Assembly: GCF_005845215.1 (NCBI RefSeq)
Contig: NZ_SPHO01000010.1
Span: forward strand, 186,001 to 250,000
From: Clostridium sp. 1001271st1 H5
GTDB taxonomy: Bacteria; Bacillota; Clostridia; Lachnospirales; Lachnospiraceae
Reading direction: 5' to 3'
DNA: 64,000 nt
Part shown: piece by piece, positions 1 through 8,381 of the stretch
Position numbering within the stretch: the stretch's first letter is position 1
Layout: every line of letters starts with the position of its first letter
Program-made: the position numbers and the translations under genes
The notes under the pieces: generated by a model
Told to the model about the DNA's origin: nothing
What the model saw: the letters and a program-made list of their open reading frames with translations, nothing else
The model's database searches: none

Positions 1-106
1 CAGGCCCCTGGGATACTGCATAGTGGAGCAGTATGCCTGTGGCTGCTCCCAGTGCAAGCCCAATGAAAATAGCGGTGGTAAGGCCCGGCCTTTTCCTACC
101 TTCCAT
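1..106 (-). CDS. N-terminus of dicarboxylate/amino-acid:cation symporter (partial)
   Basis: This is the first 35 codons of a gene that runs off the left edge. The ATG at 104-106 overlaps the last bases of the upstream RmlD-like gene, whose stop is at 96-98. The peptide begins MEGRKRPGLTTAIFIGLALG and continues into a small-residue-rich hydrophobic stretch with GAATGILLHYAV. This is the pattern of the first membrane helix of DAACS (GltP/DctA) secondary transporters, which import C4-dicarboxylates or acidic amino acids with cations. Only this stretch is visible, so the family call rests on N-terminal style and substrate cannot be given. Another polytopic transporter remains possible. Confidence 0.5.
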   Translation of the reverse strand, partial: MEGRKRPGLTTAIFIGLALGAATGILLHYAVSQGP

Positions 107-986
107 AGCCGATACCGTCCTTTCCCGCCTTTGCGTTCCTGCCCTTTTGCAGTCCCTCCATGTAGGCCTCCAGCATATCCTTCCAGTGGGGCAGAAGGCT
201 CATGCCGGATATGCGCAGCATCATATTGTCCAGTACGCTGTAAGAGGGCCTCATGGAGCTCAGGGTATCCTCATCGGCATTCACCGGCTCCACAGGAACC
301 TGGAAGCCCGCAAGCCTGACAGCCTCCTTTGCCAGTTCATAGCGGCTGCACCATCCCTGGCCCGTCACATGGTACAATCCGTCCTCCCCGTACTCCATCA
401 GCTCTATGACCTTGGCCGCCAGACTGTCGGCACCTGTAGGGGACGCCATCTGGTCCCTGGCAGCCCTGATGGTCCTGCCCTGTCTGGCCATATCGAGAAT
501 CCGTTCCAGGTAGGGGCTTCCGTCTCCAAATATCCAGGAACTCCGAACAATGATATGACGGCTGCTGAACTCCCTTACAAAATTCTCCCCTGCCATCTTT
601 GACTTGCCGTACACGGTCCGCGGGGAGACCGGGTCAAACTCTGTATAAGGAACCTGGCTCTCCCCGTCAAACACATCATCCGTGGACATCTGGACCAGCC
701 TGGCCTTACCCATTCTGGCGGCAACACTCAGATTCCTGGCCCCCAGGGCATTTACCCGGTACGCCTCCTCCGGACACTCCTGGCAGACAGCCACATCGGT
801 CAGTCCGGCGCAGTTTACAATATAATGGGGCCTGTTGATGTGGGCATATTCCATCACAGCCTCTGAATCCGTGATATCCACCGAGTCCGCGTCCGTCAAA
901 AGCAGCTCCACGGGCCTGGATGCCAGAATATCCGTCATCTTCCTGCCGACCCGTCCGCCGGCTCCGCATATCCATATTTTCCGCAT
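96..986 (-). CDS. RmlD-like NAD(P)-dependent sugar-nucleotide reductase
   Basis: The protein is about 296 residues and resembles dTDP-4-dehydrorhamnose reductase (RmlD/RfbD) of the extended SDR superfamily. Visible features are the N-terminal Rossmann motif GAGGRVGRK (GxxGxxG), the NCAGLTDV segment, an STDDVFDG stretch typical of RmlD, and the catalytic YGKSK (YxxxK). A canonical RmlD reduces dTDP-4-keto-L-rhamnose to dTDP-L-rhamnose. No other rhamnose gene is in view and the next gene is a symporter, so a related reductase role is equally possible. The ATG at 984-986 was chosen because GGAAGGA lies 9 bases upstream; an ATG six codons earlier has no ribosome site. The gene overlaps the symporter start and is probably co-transcribed with it. 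Confidence 0.8.
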   Translation of the reverse strand: MRKIWICGAGGRVGRKMTDILASRPVELLLTDADSVDITDSEAVMEYAHINRPHYIVNCAGLTDVAVCQECPEEAYRVNALGARNLSVAARMGKARLVQMSTDDVFDGESQVPYTEFDPVSPRTVYGKSKMAGENFVREFSSRHIIVRSSWIFGDGSPYLERILDMARQGRTIRAARDQMASPTGADSLAAKVIELMEYGEDGLYHVTGQGWCSRYELAKEAVRLAGFQVPVEPVNADEDTLSSMRPSYSVLDNMMLRISGMSLLPHWKDMLEAYMEGLQKGRNAKAGKDGIGYGR

Positions 987-1031
987 CCTGTACCATCCTT
1001 CCATGCATATAAATGATTACACTTTTTCCAT

Positions 1032-1060
1032 AAATACACATGTAGTATCTGCAAATACAC
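1032..1060. repeat. Direct repeat AAATACAC x2, 21-base period
   Basis: AAATACAC occurs at 1032-1039 and again at 1053-1060, two helical turns apart, just upstream of the RmlD-like gene. The spacing suits a tandem protein-binding site on one DNA face. The role is inferred only. Confidence 0.3.
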
Positions 1061-1106
1061 GTTGTTCATACGTCCGCAGGCACAGATGCCGGCAATTCAC
1101 CGCACC

Positions 1107-1135
1107 AAAAAAGCCCGGGCATAAAATACCCGGAC
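1107..1135 (-). terminator. Intrinsic terminator after the acetamidase-family gene
   Basis: On the minus strand CCGGGTA and TGCCCGG form a 7-bp stem (one G.U pair) with a short T-rich loop, followed by GCTTTTTT. It lies about 30 bases beyond the stop of the acetamidase-family gene. Confidence 0.75.
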
Positions 1136-1164
1136 CATTCTGTATTCCGCATGACAGGCCAAGC

Positions 1165-2067
1165 TTAAAACAGCTTCTTAAGCACCGTTTTCTTCATCTC
1201 CATACGCACCGTGCGTTTGGGGTCCACCACCTGGCAGAACTGGAGATTGCCCATGGCGCTGAGAAGCATCCCGGCATCCTCCAGGCCCATGCCCAGTTCC
1301 CTCATAAGAATTTCCGTCATGGCCTTAACCGCCGTATGGATGGCAGTCTCCACGTTCTCATGGGAGGCAATGGTATAGCAGGCCTGGCTGTCCTCCAGCA
1401 TGGGATTTACGATGGAAACGCCTTTCAGGACCTCCAGGGTCACAGTCACCTCTGCCGGAATCTCCAGCCCGGTTACCATGATTTCTCCATCTCCCATACA
1501 GGCATGGACATCCCCCATGGACAGAAGGGCTCCCTCATGAAACACCGGCAGGTACAGGGTGGCTCCTGCCTTGATTTTGGTGTTGTCCATGTTTCCGCCG
1601 TGGCTTCCCGGCTCTCCGCAGGGAATCTCCCCATGGGCAGGGGCCACGCCAATCACGCCAATCATGGGAGCGCAGGGTATCCCTATGTCCTGGTTAAACC
1701 AGGCCACTCCGTCCCTGACAGGAATCCGCTTTACCTTTCCGCCGGATATGCAGTCCCCCAGTACCCCGTTGTCCGGTATGGCAGCCATGGTTCCCCAGGA
1801 TGCCACCCGGATGTCCTCAATCTTAACCTTCAGCACATCCCCCGGCATGGCTCCTTCCACATAGACAGGTCCGGTGGCCGGATTGATGCAGTCCCAGTTC
1901 AGGCTGTCCAGGCCGGCCCCCTCCTCCATAAACTGGTTGTCAAAACAATCCTTTGTGACAAATATGACTGTTTCATGATTGTCCACCCTGCAAACCGGGA
2001 CGGCTGACGATGACATGGCGAATACGGTCTTCCCCTCCACCTTCCTAACCGCCTTCTTAACCTCCAT
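1165..2067 (-). CDS. Acetamidase/formamidase family protein
   Basis: The product, about 300 residues, matches the FmdA/AmdA family (PF03069), cytoplasmic metal-dependent hydrolases that release ammonia from short amides. Family-like stretches include GPVYVEGAMPGDVLKVKIED, the GSHGGNMDNTKIKAGATLYL segment with its conserved HGGNMD core, and GALLSMGDVHACMGDGEI. The length is near that of the short bacterial members. The ATG at 2065-2067 has AAAGGAG upstream, and that ribosome site lies inside the end of the alarmone synthetase gene. The two frames overlap by 11 bases, indicating translational coupling. The natural amide substrate is unknown. A terminator follows the gene. Confidence 0.85.
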   Translation of the reverse strand: MEVKKAVRKVEGKTVFAMSSSAVPVCRVDNHETVIFVTKDCFDNQFMEEGAGLDSLNWDCINPATGPVYVEGAMPGDVLKVKIEDIRVASWGTMAAIPDNGVLGDCISGGKVKRIPVRDGVAWFNQDIGIPCAPMIGVIGVAPAHGEIPCGEPGSHGGNMDNTKIKAGATLYLPVFHEGALLSMGDVHACMGDGEIMVTGLEIPAEVTVTLEVLKGVSIVNPMLEDSQACYTIASHENVETAIHTAVKAMTEILMRELGMGLEDAGMLLSAMGNLQFCQVVDPKRTVRMEMKKTVLKKLF

Positions 2068-2671
2068 CTTCCCTTCTCCTTTCATTGTGTGTCTCAAACT
2101 CCCCTTCTATCTCCTCCAGTATCCGGGCATAGCGGCAGAAATCCCGTTCCAGCTGCTCCTTGTTCCTGGGCTGCTTTTTATAGCATACCCGGTGCTCCAT
2201 ACTGGCCCAGAAATCCATGGCCATGGTCCGCAGCTGCACCTCCACAGGAAAATATTCCATGGTGTCCAGGAAATACACCGGTATTCCCAGCACAATGTGA
2301 TAACTCCTGTACCCGTTGGGCTTGGCATTCCGGATGTAATCTTTTTCCTTGATGACCACCAGGTCCGACTGTTTCTTAAGCGCTGCCGCCAGGTTATAGA
2401 TGTCCTCCACAAAATAGCAGATAATCCGCAGTCCTGCTATATCCTGAAGCTGGTTCCTGGCATTGGAAACCCCTGACGTAAATCCCAGACGGGCCAGTTT
2501 TGATTCCATGCTCTTTTTTTCTTTTATACGGCCCTGGATATTGTGTATGGGACCGGCGGCAGACCTGTCCCCGTAAAGACTGTGATTGAGGATTTCCAGC
2601 CGGGTATTAAGTACCCGGCCGGCATCCTCGTAGGGCTTTATCAAATCATAATACTGCTCATTTGTCATCAC
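2057..2671 (-). CDS. Small alarmone synthetase (RelA/SpoT synthetase domain only)
   Basis: This 204-residue protein carries only the (p)ppGpp synthetase domain, like the RelP/RelQ class of single-domain enzymes that transfer pyrophosphate from ATP to GDP/GTP. Visible motifs are DIAGLRIICYF, the substrate-binding PNGYRSYH, and VEVQLRTMAMDFWASMEH. No HD hydrolase, TGS or ACT domain is present. The frame opens with GTG (2669-2671) followed directly by ATG (2666-2668) and has only a G-rich weak ribosome site, so either codon may be used. Its end overlaps the acetamidase-family gene. Coupling of an alarmone synthetase to an amidase is unusual. Confidence 0.9.
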   Translation of the reverse strand: MMTNEQYYDLIKPYEDAGRVLNTRLEILNHSLYGDRSAAGPIHNIQGRIKEKKSMESKLARLGFTSGVSNARNQLQDIAGLRIICYFVEDIYNLAAALKKQSDLVVIKEKDYIRNAKPNGYRSYHIVLGIPVYFLDTMEYFPVEVQLRTMAMDFWASMEHRVCYKKQPRNKEQLERDFCRYARILEEIEGEFETHNERRREDGG

Positions 2672-2766
2672 ACGGACCCCCGCATTTTATCTCAGGCAGA
2701 CTGCCGCAGCCGGCAGCTTCCATTTCTATTCAGCATACAGATAAATTGTGAGCATTCTGTGATTGT

Positions 2767-2778
2767 TTTCTATAGAAA
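2767..2778. repeat. 12-bp perfect palindrome TTTCTATAGAAA
   Basis: TTTCTATAGAAA lies in the 141-base gap between the C26-family hydrolase stop and the alarmone synthetase start. It could be an operator near the alarmone synthetase promoter. I see no clear -35 element nearby, so this is a sequence observation only. Confidence 0.25.
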
Positions 2779-2812
2779 TTCTAAAGTCCCCAAAATTTTA
2801 ACTCCTGGGCCA

Positions 2813-3556
2813 TTATGCATTCTTAGCCTTTCTCTCCATAGCCCTGTCACACAAATCCAAAAACAGGCGGTTCATATCAGGGGCGGACACAAGGAGGCTT
2901 TCGGGGTGCCACTGTACGCCTACAATCATCCCCTCCTCATCCTCTATGGCCTCAATAACCCCGTCATTTGCATATGCGGAAGCCCTGAGCCCCTTTCCCA
3001 GCTCCTTCACCGACTGATGGTGCATGGAATTGGTCATGCAGATACCGCTTCCCAGAAGCCTTGACAGCCTGGTTCCCTCTTCCACCCGTATCTGGTGGGT
3101 CAGGTAATCCCGCCTGCCAAGCTGCAGGTGCCTGATGCAGTCAGGTCCCTTAAGGGAAAGGTCCTGATACAGGGAACCTCCCATAAGCACGTTAAGCAGC
3201 TGGTTTCCCTTGCAGATTCCCAGCATGGGCTTATTGTGCTCCAGGGCGTAACGTCCCGCCCTCATAAGAGCCTCGTCAATCTCAGGCTTATATACCTGGA
3301 TAGCCGGATGAGGGTCCTCCCCATAATAGGAAGGTGTCATGTCCTCCCCTCCCGGAAACAGGACTGCGTCGCAGATTCCCATGATTTCCTCTGTCTGCTC
3401 CATAACGGCAGACGCCGGCAGAATCACAGGGATACCCCCATTCTTCATGACGGCATCCACATAATAGCTGTTCTGATAGGCCCTCTCCATGCTGTCAAAC
3501 AAGCCTGGCTGGGTCATGTATGTATTTCCCATAATACCGATAACCGGACGCTCCAT
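2813..3556 (-). CDS. Gamma-glutamyl hydrolase family protein (peptidase C26/PuuD-like)
   Basis: The protein of 247 residues belongs to the class-I glutamine-amidotransferase-like peptidase C26 family, which cleaves gamma-glutamyl amide bonds (PuuD acts on gamma-glutamyl-GABA). The nucleophile is Cys115 in GICKGNQ, followed by MGGSLYQDL; the remaining triad is His218 and Glu220 in QWHPE. FPGGEDMTPSYYGE is the usual family segment. The ATG at 3554-3556 follows GGAGG; upstream in-frame ATGs lie inside the neighbouring M42 gene. It is the last gene of the Dpp peptide operon, 16 bases after the M42 gene. In that context a role in opening gamma-D-glutamyl bonds of muropeptides is plausible but inferred. 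Confidence 0.88.
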   Translation of the reverse strand: MERPVIGIMGNTYMTQPGLFDSMERAYQNSYYVDAVMKNGGIPVILPASAVMEQTEEIMGICDAVLFPGGEDMTPSYYGEDPHPAIQVYKPEIDEALMRAGRYALEHNKPMLGICKGNQLLNVLMGGSLYQDLSLKGPDCIRHLQLGRRDYLTHQIRVEEGTRLSRLLGSGICMTNSMHHQSVKELGKGLRASAYANDGVIEAIEDEEGMIVGVQWHPESLLVSAPDMNRLFLDLCDRAMERKAKNA

Positions 3557-3572
3557 TTTCTGCACCTCCATC

Positions 3573-4661
3573 CTACAGTATATCCTGGCGCAGGATATGG
3601 CGGATGCGTTCTGCATCCAGACCCTTGATTACCTGGGCCGCCAGCTCGGTGGCTGCCTCCAGGTCATCCTTTGCACAGAAATTATAATGGGAATGCACAT
3701 ATCTGGACGGCACGCCCAGCACAAGAACCGGAACCGCCTTTCCGATAAGGCTGATTCTGCCCGCATTGGTGCTGCCTCCCCGCCTTACCGCCTCCTGGTA
3801 CCGGATACCGAATTTATCAGCCAGCTCCATGGCATATTCCATGAACACAGGATTGGATATGTAGCTCTTGTCCATACGGCGAATCTGAACGCCGCTCTTC
3901 ATCCTTCCCTGGGCCTGGGTAGCGGAAAAGAAAAAGTCGTCTGAGGGAGAACCCTCGAACAGAATGGCCAAATCCGGCTTCACCACCTGGGTGGTGACGG
4001 TGGCGCCTCTCATACCCACTTCCTCCTGGGATGCAAATGCGCCCACCACATCCACGGCCAGCTCATTCCTGCTGTCATAAACCTTATTCATGGTATCTAC
4101 GATGCAGGCGCATCCGGCCCTGTTGTCAAACGCCTTTCCAAAGCAGAGCCCGTGTTCCTCATCATAGGAAAAGGACACCTCCGGCACCATGGGGTCTCCG
4201 ATGGATACCCCAAAATCCTCCTCCGCTTCCCTGCGGCTGGTTGCCCCAATGTCCACATACAGGTTTTCAATGCACAGCTCCAGGGAATTCCGTTCTTTGT
4301 CAGTCATGAAATGCACCGGCTTTGACATGATAATGCCCCTGACTTTCCTTCCGCCCCTTGTCCTTATAATGACCGTGTGGGCAGGAAGGTTGGTCAGATG
4401 AAATCCTCCCAGCATGAGAATACCCAGGCAGCCATTGTCATGGATGCACTGCACCATGAAGCCGCACTCGTCCAGATGGGCGTCCAGCTGCACCACGGGC
4501 TTGTCCCCGGTTTTGCCCGGCATGCGCACATACAGGTTGTTCATGGCGTCATTTTCCACCTGGTAGTTACCGCAGTAACCAGCCACGGTGCGCACCACCT
4601 CCTCCTCAAACCCGCTGGGACCAAAGGCGTCTGATATCTTTCCAAACATTTCTATATCCAT
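3573..4661 (-). CDS. M42 family metallo-aminopeptidase
   Basis: The 362-residue product is an M42 (FrvX/glutamyl aminopeptidase/TET-type) cytoplasmic aminopeptidase with a two-metal centre. Metal and catalytic segments are visible: DAHLDECGFMV, KAFDNRAGC, ASQEEVGMRGA, and GGSTNAGRISL. SRYVHSHYNF near the C-terminus supplies the last His ligand. Members form large dodecameric particles that trim peptides from the N-terminus. It lies between the M55 and C26 genes, with 29 and 16 base gaps, so all three should be on one transcript with the importer. This supports breakdown of imported peptides. Confidence 0.93.
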   Translation of the reverse strand: MDIEMFGKISDAFGPSGFEEEVVRTVAGYCGNYQVENDAMNNLYVRMPGKTGDKPVVQLDAHLDECGFMVQCIHDNGCLGILMLGGFHLTNLPAHTVIIRTRGGRKVRGIIMSKPVHFMTDKERNSLELCIENLYVDIGATSRREAEEDFGVSIGDPMVPEVSFSYDEEHGLCFGKAFDNRAGCACIVDTMNKVYDSRNELAVDVVGAFASQEEVGMRGATVTTQVVKPDLAILFEGSPSDDFFFSATQAQGRMKSGVQIRRMDKSYISNPVFMEYAMELADKFGIRYQEAVRRGGSTNAGRISLIGKAVPVLVLGVPSRYVHSHYNFCAKDDLEAATELAAQVIKGLDAERIRHILRQDIL

Positions 4662-4690
4662 TGCTGTTATCTCCTTATCCGTTTAACATT

Positions 4691-5491
4691 CTAATACACC
4701 ACAAAACAATGGGCGGTCACCACATCCATCCATCTGGATGTCTCCAGCCTGTTGGTGAATGTGTCCACTGCCCTCATTCCCGGATAAAAGGACATCTGGT
4801 ACGCCTTTTTCCAGTCTTTGTAGGTCACTTCATATGTAAATGTCTCCGGAAGCTCCACCATGCACCTGGAGGGATTGCCGGATAAAGCCGTCTTCACTCC
4901 CCGGCGGATGGACGCCTCCACCTGCCCCGGCGCCTTACAGTAAGTGGACGCCCCCAGGCCGGTCTTTGTCACGGCCGTTGTGATGCACGGCACCATTTCC
5001 TCAGCCATGCTGCAGATGGTACTGTCCCCGGAAACAAACAGCACCGGGACCTTGTGGGAAGCAGCCGTGTAGCTGTTCAGCATGAATTCACTCATATAAT
5101 TGCCGTTTAAACGGATGTACAGGCTGTTGCCTGTGGAAGTGTGGCTGATGGCAAAGCCGGGATTGCCTGCCGGGGCATGGTATCCTATATACATGACCCC
5201 GTCAAAGGAATCATCCAGGCCGGACATCATGTTATAGGGATGGCCGCTCTTGCCCCGAATCAGGGTTACGTAATCCGGCATGCAAAGCGGGTCGATGTTG
5301 GTGGCGTCCCCGTGACCATCCTTTACCACAATCTCGTCAGCTCCCGCCTCATGGGCAGCCTCGCAGGCAGCCACCACTTCCTTTGTCATCTGCTCTGCAA
5401 ATTCCCTGTATGCAGCTTCATTCTTATGGGTTTCATATGCCAGGGCCACCCCTGCGCATCCTTCTATATCTGCACTGATAAAGAGTTTCAT
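4691..5491 (-). CDS. M55 family D-aminopeptidase (DppA-like)
   Basis: The product, 266 residues, is an M55 zinc peptidase like Bacillus subtilis DppA, which releases D-alanine from D-Ala-D-Ala and related peptides in the cytoplasm. Asp8, Glu10 (SADIEG) and His60 (KDGHG) match DppA metal ligands in position. His105 (IGYHAPAG), His117 and Glu135 fit the remaining active-site residues. Its ATG overlaps the stop of the upstream ATP-binding gene (ATGA), so translation is coupled to the importer. The pairing of a Dpp importer with an M55 enzyme recurs at 44361-45155. Confidence 0.92.
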   Translation of the reverse strand: MKLFISADIEGCAGVALAYETHKNEAAYREFAEQMTKEVVAACEAAHEAGADEIVVKDGHGDATNIDPLCMPDYVTLIRGKSGHPYNMMSGLDDSFDGVMYIGYHAPAGNPGFAISHTSTGNSLYIRLNGNYMSEFMLNSYTAASHKVPVLFVSGDSTICSMAEEMVPCITTAVTKTGLGASTYCKAPGQVEASIRRGVKTALSGNPSRCMVELPETFTYEVTYKDWKKAYQMSFYPGMRAVDTFTNRLETSRWMDVVTAHCFVVY

Positions 5492-6483
5492 CCCTTATTC
5501 TCCTTGATTTTGTCATCATAGAGATGGCAGTATACATAATGGTCATCCGATACCTGGTAACGCTCCGGAGCCTTTTCCTTACAGATATCCATGCACCGGG
5601 GGCACCGGGTGTGGAATTTGCAGCCGCTGGGCGGATTTAACGCCGACGGGATGCTTCCTTCCAGGATAATGCGGTCCTTCTTTGCCGTTGGGTCCGGAAC
5701 CGGTACGGCTGACAGCAGGGCCTGGGTATAGGGATGGAGAGGATTGGTGTAGAGCTTGCGCTTATCGCCCACCTCCACAAAGTTGCCCAGATACATGACG
5801 CCCACCCGGTCGCTGATGTGCTCCACCACGCTCAGGTCATGGGCCACGAATATATAGGTCAGGTTAAGCTCCTTCTTAAGCTGGTGCAGCAGGTTTAACA
5901 CCTGTGCCTGGATGGACACGTCCAGGGCCGACACAGGCTCGTCCGCAATAATCAGCTCCGGCTCAACCGCCAGGGCCCTGGCGATACCGATACGCTGGCG
6001 CTGGCCGCCTGAAAATTCATGGGGATACCGGTTGGCATGGTAATCATCCAGTCCAACCTTCCTCAGAAGCTCCATGACACGGTCTTCCAGCTCCTTTTTG
6101 CTCTTTGTCAGGCTGTGTATGATTAAGGGCTCAGCGATAATGTCAAATACGGACATCCTGGGGTTCAGGGATGCATAAGGGTCCTGGAATACCATCTGGA
6201 CCTTTTTGCGCACCGCGCGCATCTGCTTACGGCCATAGGATGAGATATCCTCCCCGGCCAGGATGATTTTCCCTGCCGTGGGAGTCTCCAGCTTGCAGAT
6301 TCCCCTTCCCAAAGTGGATTTGCCGCAGCCCGACTCGCCCACGATGCCGAACACCTCGCCCTTACGCACCTCAAAGGAGACGCCGTCCACTGCCTTGACG
6401 AATTCACGTCCGCTGCCAAAATCCCCCTTCACAGGGTAATACACCTTCATACCTTCAACATTCAGCAGGATATCTCCCATCAT
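5488..6483 (-). CDS. dppF: Peptide ABC transporter ATP-binding protein (DppF/OppF-like)
   Basis: This 331-residue ATPase powers dipeptide/oligopeptide import together with the DppD-like subunit. Walker A is GESGCGKST, the ABC signature is [15 protein letters not shown], and Walker B is [12 protein letters not shown], followed by the switch His in FVAHDLSVV. The C-terminal oligopeptide-transporter extension ([20 protein letters not shown]) carries the cysteine cluster associated with an iron-sulfur site in this family. Two tandem ATGs overlap the DppD stop, so the exact start differs by one codon at most. Confidence 0.93.
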   Translation of the reverse strand: MMGDILLNVEGMKVYYPVKGDFGSGREFVKAVDGVSFEVRKGEVFGIVGESGCGKSTLGRGICKLETPTAGKIILAGEDISSYGRKQMRAVRKKVQMVFQDPYASLNPRMSVFDIIAEPLIIHSLTKSKKELEDRVMELLRKVGLDDYHANRYPHEFSGGQRQRIGIARALAVEPELIIADEPVSALDVSIQAQVLNLLHQLKKELNLTYIFVAHDLSVVEHISDRVGVMYLGNFVEVGDKRKLYTNPLHPYTQALLSAVPVPDPTAKKDRIILEGSIPSALNPPSGCKFHTRCPRCMDICKEKAPERYQVSDDHYVYCHLYDDKIKENKG

Positions 6484-7475
6484 GCGTCACCGCCTTTCTT
6501 TTCACAGAGCCAGCAGCGGCTCATGTGGCCTCCTCCCACGTCGTAGAACCCAGGTTCTTCCTCCCTGCACTTGTCAAAGGCACAGGAGCATCTGGGAGCG
6601 AACTTACAACCCTGGGGCATGTATTTAGGATTCGGGACATTGCCCGGTATGGATTCCAGCTCTTCCGCGCACGCTCCCAGCTTGGGGATGGATGCCAGAA
6701 GGCCCTTTGTATACGGATGGGACGGATTGGCGAAAATGGACTTCACATCCCCCTTTTCCACCACCCGGCCGCTGTACATGACCACCACGTCGTCGCATAT
6801 CTCCGCCACCACCCCAAGGTCATGGGTGATAAACAGGATGGAGGTTCCGATTTTCTGCTTCAGGTTCTCCATCAAATCCAGTATCTGGGCCTGTATAGTA
6901 ACGTCCAGCGCCGTGGTAGGCTCGTCCGCTATGAGGATTTTGGGCTTGCACACCAGTGCCATGGCTATCATAACCCTCTGGCGCTGGCCTCCGGAAAGCT
7001 GGAAGGGATATTCCTTCATCATTCGCTCCACCCTGGGAACGCCTGTCAGCTTCAGCATCTCCACTGCCCTGTCCCAGGCTTCCTGCTTGCTTATGCTGTT
7101 GTGCATCAGGATACATTCCGTAATCTGGTCGCCAATTTTCATGACAGGGTTCAGGCTGGTCATCGGCTCCTGGAAAATCATGGAGATTTTCTCTCCGCGC
7201 ATCTTTCTGCGCTCCTCGTCGTTCAGCTTTGTCAGGTCGCGCCCCTCAAACAGGATTTCCCCGTCAGCCACCTTTCCCGTGGTTCCCATCAGAAGGCCCA
7301 TGACGGACAGGGCGGTCACGCTCTTGCCGCTGCCTGACTCTCCCACGATTCCAAGGGTGCTTCCCTCTCTCAGTTCAATATCCACACCGTCTACTGATTT
7401 AATCACACCGCTGTCCGTGTAGAAGTAGGTGTGCAGATTCTTAATCTCTAAAATATTATTATTCGTATTTTCCAT
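6480..7475 (-). CDS. dppD: Peptide ABC transporter ATP-binding protein (DppD/OppD-like)
   Basis: The product is about 331 residues with Walker A GESGSGKSV, signature QLSGGQRQRVMIAMAL and Walker B LIADEPTTALD. FITHDLGVVAEICD holds the switch His, and a Cys-containing oligopeptide C-terminal extension (GCKFAPRCSCAFDKC) follows. It pairs with the DppF-like subunit to form the cytoplasmic ATPase heterodimer. The ATG at 7473-7475 has AGGAG eight bases upstream; a GTG three codons earlier overlaps that site and is rejected. The stop overlaps the DppF start. Confidence 0.93.
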   Translation of the reverse strand: MENTNNNILEIKNLHTYFYTDSGVIKSVDGVDIELREGSTLGIVGESGSGKSVTALSVMGLLMGTTGKVADGEILFEGRDLTKLNDEERRKMRGEKISMIFQEPMTSLNPVMKIGDQITECILMHNSISKQEAWDRAVEMLKLTGVPRVERMMKEYPFQLSGGQRQRVMIAMALVCKPKILIADEPTTALDVTIQAQILDLMENLKQKIGTSILFITHDLGVVAEICDDVVVMYSGRVVEKGDVKSIFANPSHPYTKGLLASIPKLGACAEELESIPGNVPNPKYMPQGCKFAPRCSCAFDKCREEEPGFYDVGGGHMSRCWLCEKKGGDA

Positions 7476-7486
7476 AAGTCCCACTC

Positions 7487-8365
7487 CTAATCAGTCAGTT
7501 TTGGGTCCAGAGCATCTCTCAGACCATCGCCCAGCAGGTTGAAGCAGAGCACGGTAAAGAAGATTGCAAGGCCCGGAAACAGGGTGATATGCCAGCTTGT
7601 CAGCATGTAGTTACGTCCATTGCTAAGGAGCAGCCCCCACTCAGGCGTGGGTGGCTGGGCTCCCATGCCCAGGAAGCTAAGGCTGGAAGCAGTGATGATG
7701 GAGGTACCGATGGACATGGTGTACTGTACGATAATATTGGGAATCGCGCTGGGCAGGATATGCCTCCACAGGATGCGCATGTCGCCGGCTCCGATGTTGC
7801 GGGCAGCCTGCACAAACACGCTGTTCTTTGTCTCCAGCGTATTGCCGCGCACCAGGCGGGCAAACTTGGGGATATTGAATACCGCAACCGCGATTACCAC
7901 GTTGTAAAGTCCGTTTCCCAGGATAGCCACAATGGCAATCGCCAGTATAAGGCCGGGAAAGGCCAGCAGGACGTCGCAGATACGCATGATAATGGAATCC
8001 ACAATTCCGCCGTAATATCCGGCCAGAAGTCCCAAAACCGTTCCCACCAGCATACCCACGGTAACGGCGAACAGTCCCACGCTGAGGGATATCCTGGTTC
8101 CGCAGATTACTCTTGAGAACAAATCCCTGCCGAACTCATCGGTGCCAAAGAGATGGGCGGCCGTGGGCGGCTGCATAATGGCGGAGTAATCATATTCATT
8201 GATGCCGTAGGGAGCAATCTTATAGCTGATGAATGCCAGCAGCACAAGGAACCCAAGGAATACCATGGCAACCATGGCTGTCTTCTGTTTCTTAAACTTT
8301 CTCACAAACTCTGAAAACGGGGTATTGATGTCCGTCTTTTCATTTAATACTTTATTCTTAGCCAT
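7487..8365 (-). CDS. dppC: Peptide ABC transporter permease (DppC-like)
   Basis: This 292-residue inner-membrane permease has the N-terminal DppC/OppC extension ending in a first membrane helix, and the FGTDEFGRDLFSRVICGTRISL segment typical of the family. The coupling helix (EAA-type loop) lies near ASSLSFLGMGAQPPTPEWG, and the conserved C-terminal GDGLRDALDPK closes it. It forms the translocation channel with the DppB-like subunit. The start ATG at 8365 follows AGGGGGC. The gap to the next gene is 11 bases, in line with one operon. Confidence 0.93.
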   Translation of the reverse strand: MAKNKVLNEKTDINTPFSEFVRKFKKQKTAMVAMVFLGFLVLLAFISYKIAPYGINEYDYSAIMQPPTAAHLFGTDEFGRDLFSRVICGTRISLSVGLFAVTVGMLVGTVLGLLAGYYGGIVDSIIMRICDVLLAFPGLILAIAIVAILGNGLYNVVIAVAVFNIPKFARLVRGNTLETKNSVFVQAARNIGAGDMRILWRHILPSAIPNIIVQYTMSIGTSIITASSLSFLGMGAQPPTPEWGLLLSNGRNYMLTSWHITLFPGLAIFFTVLCFNLLGDGLRDALDPKLTD

Positions 8366-8381
8366 CTTTTGTCGCCCCCTT

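Noticed and set aside
835..2007. Plus-strand frame across the acetamidase-family gene and upstream gap
   Set aside because: No domain is visible and both overlapped minus-strand genes have family motifs and ribosome sites.
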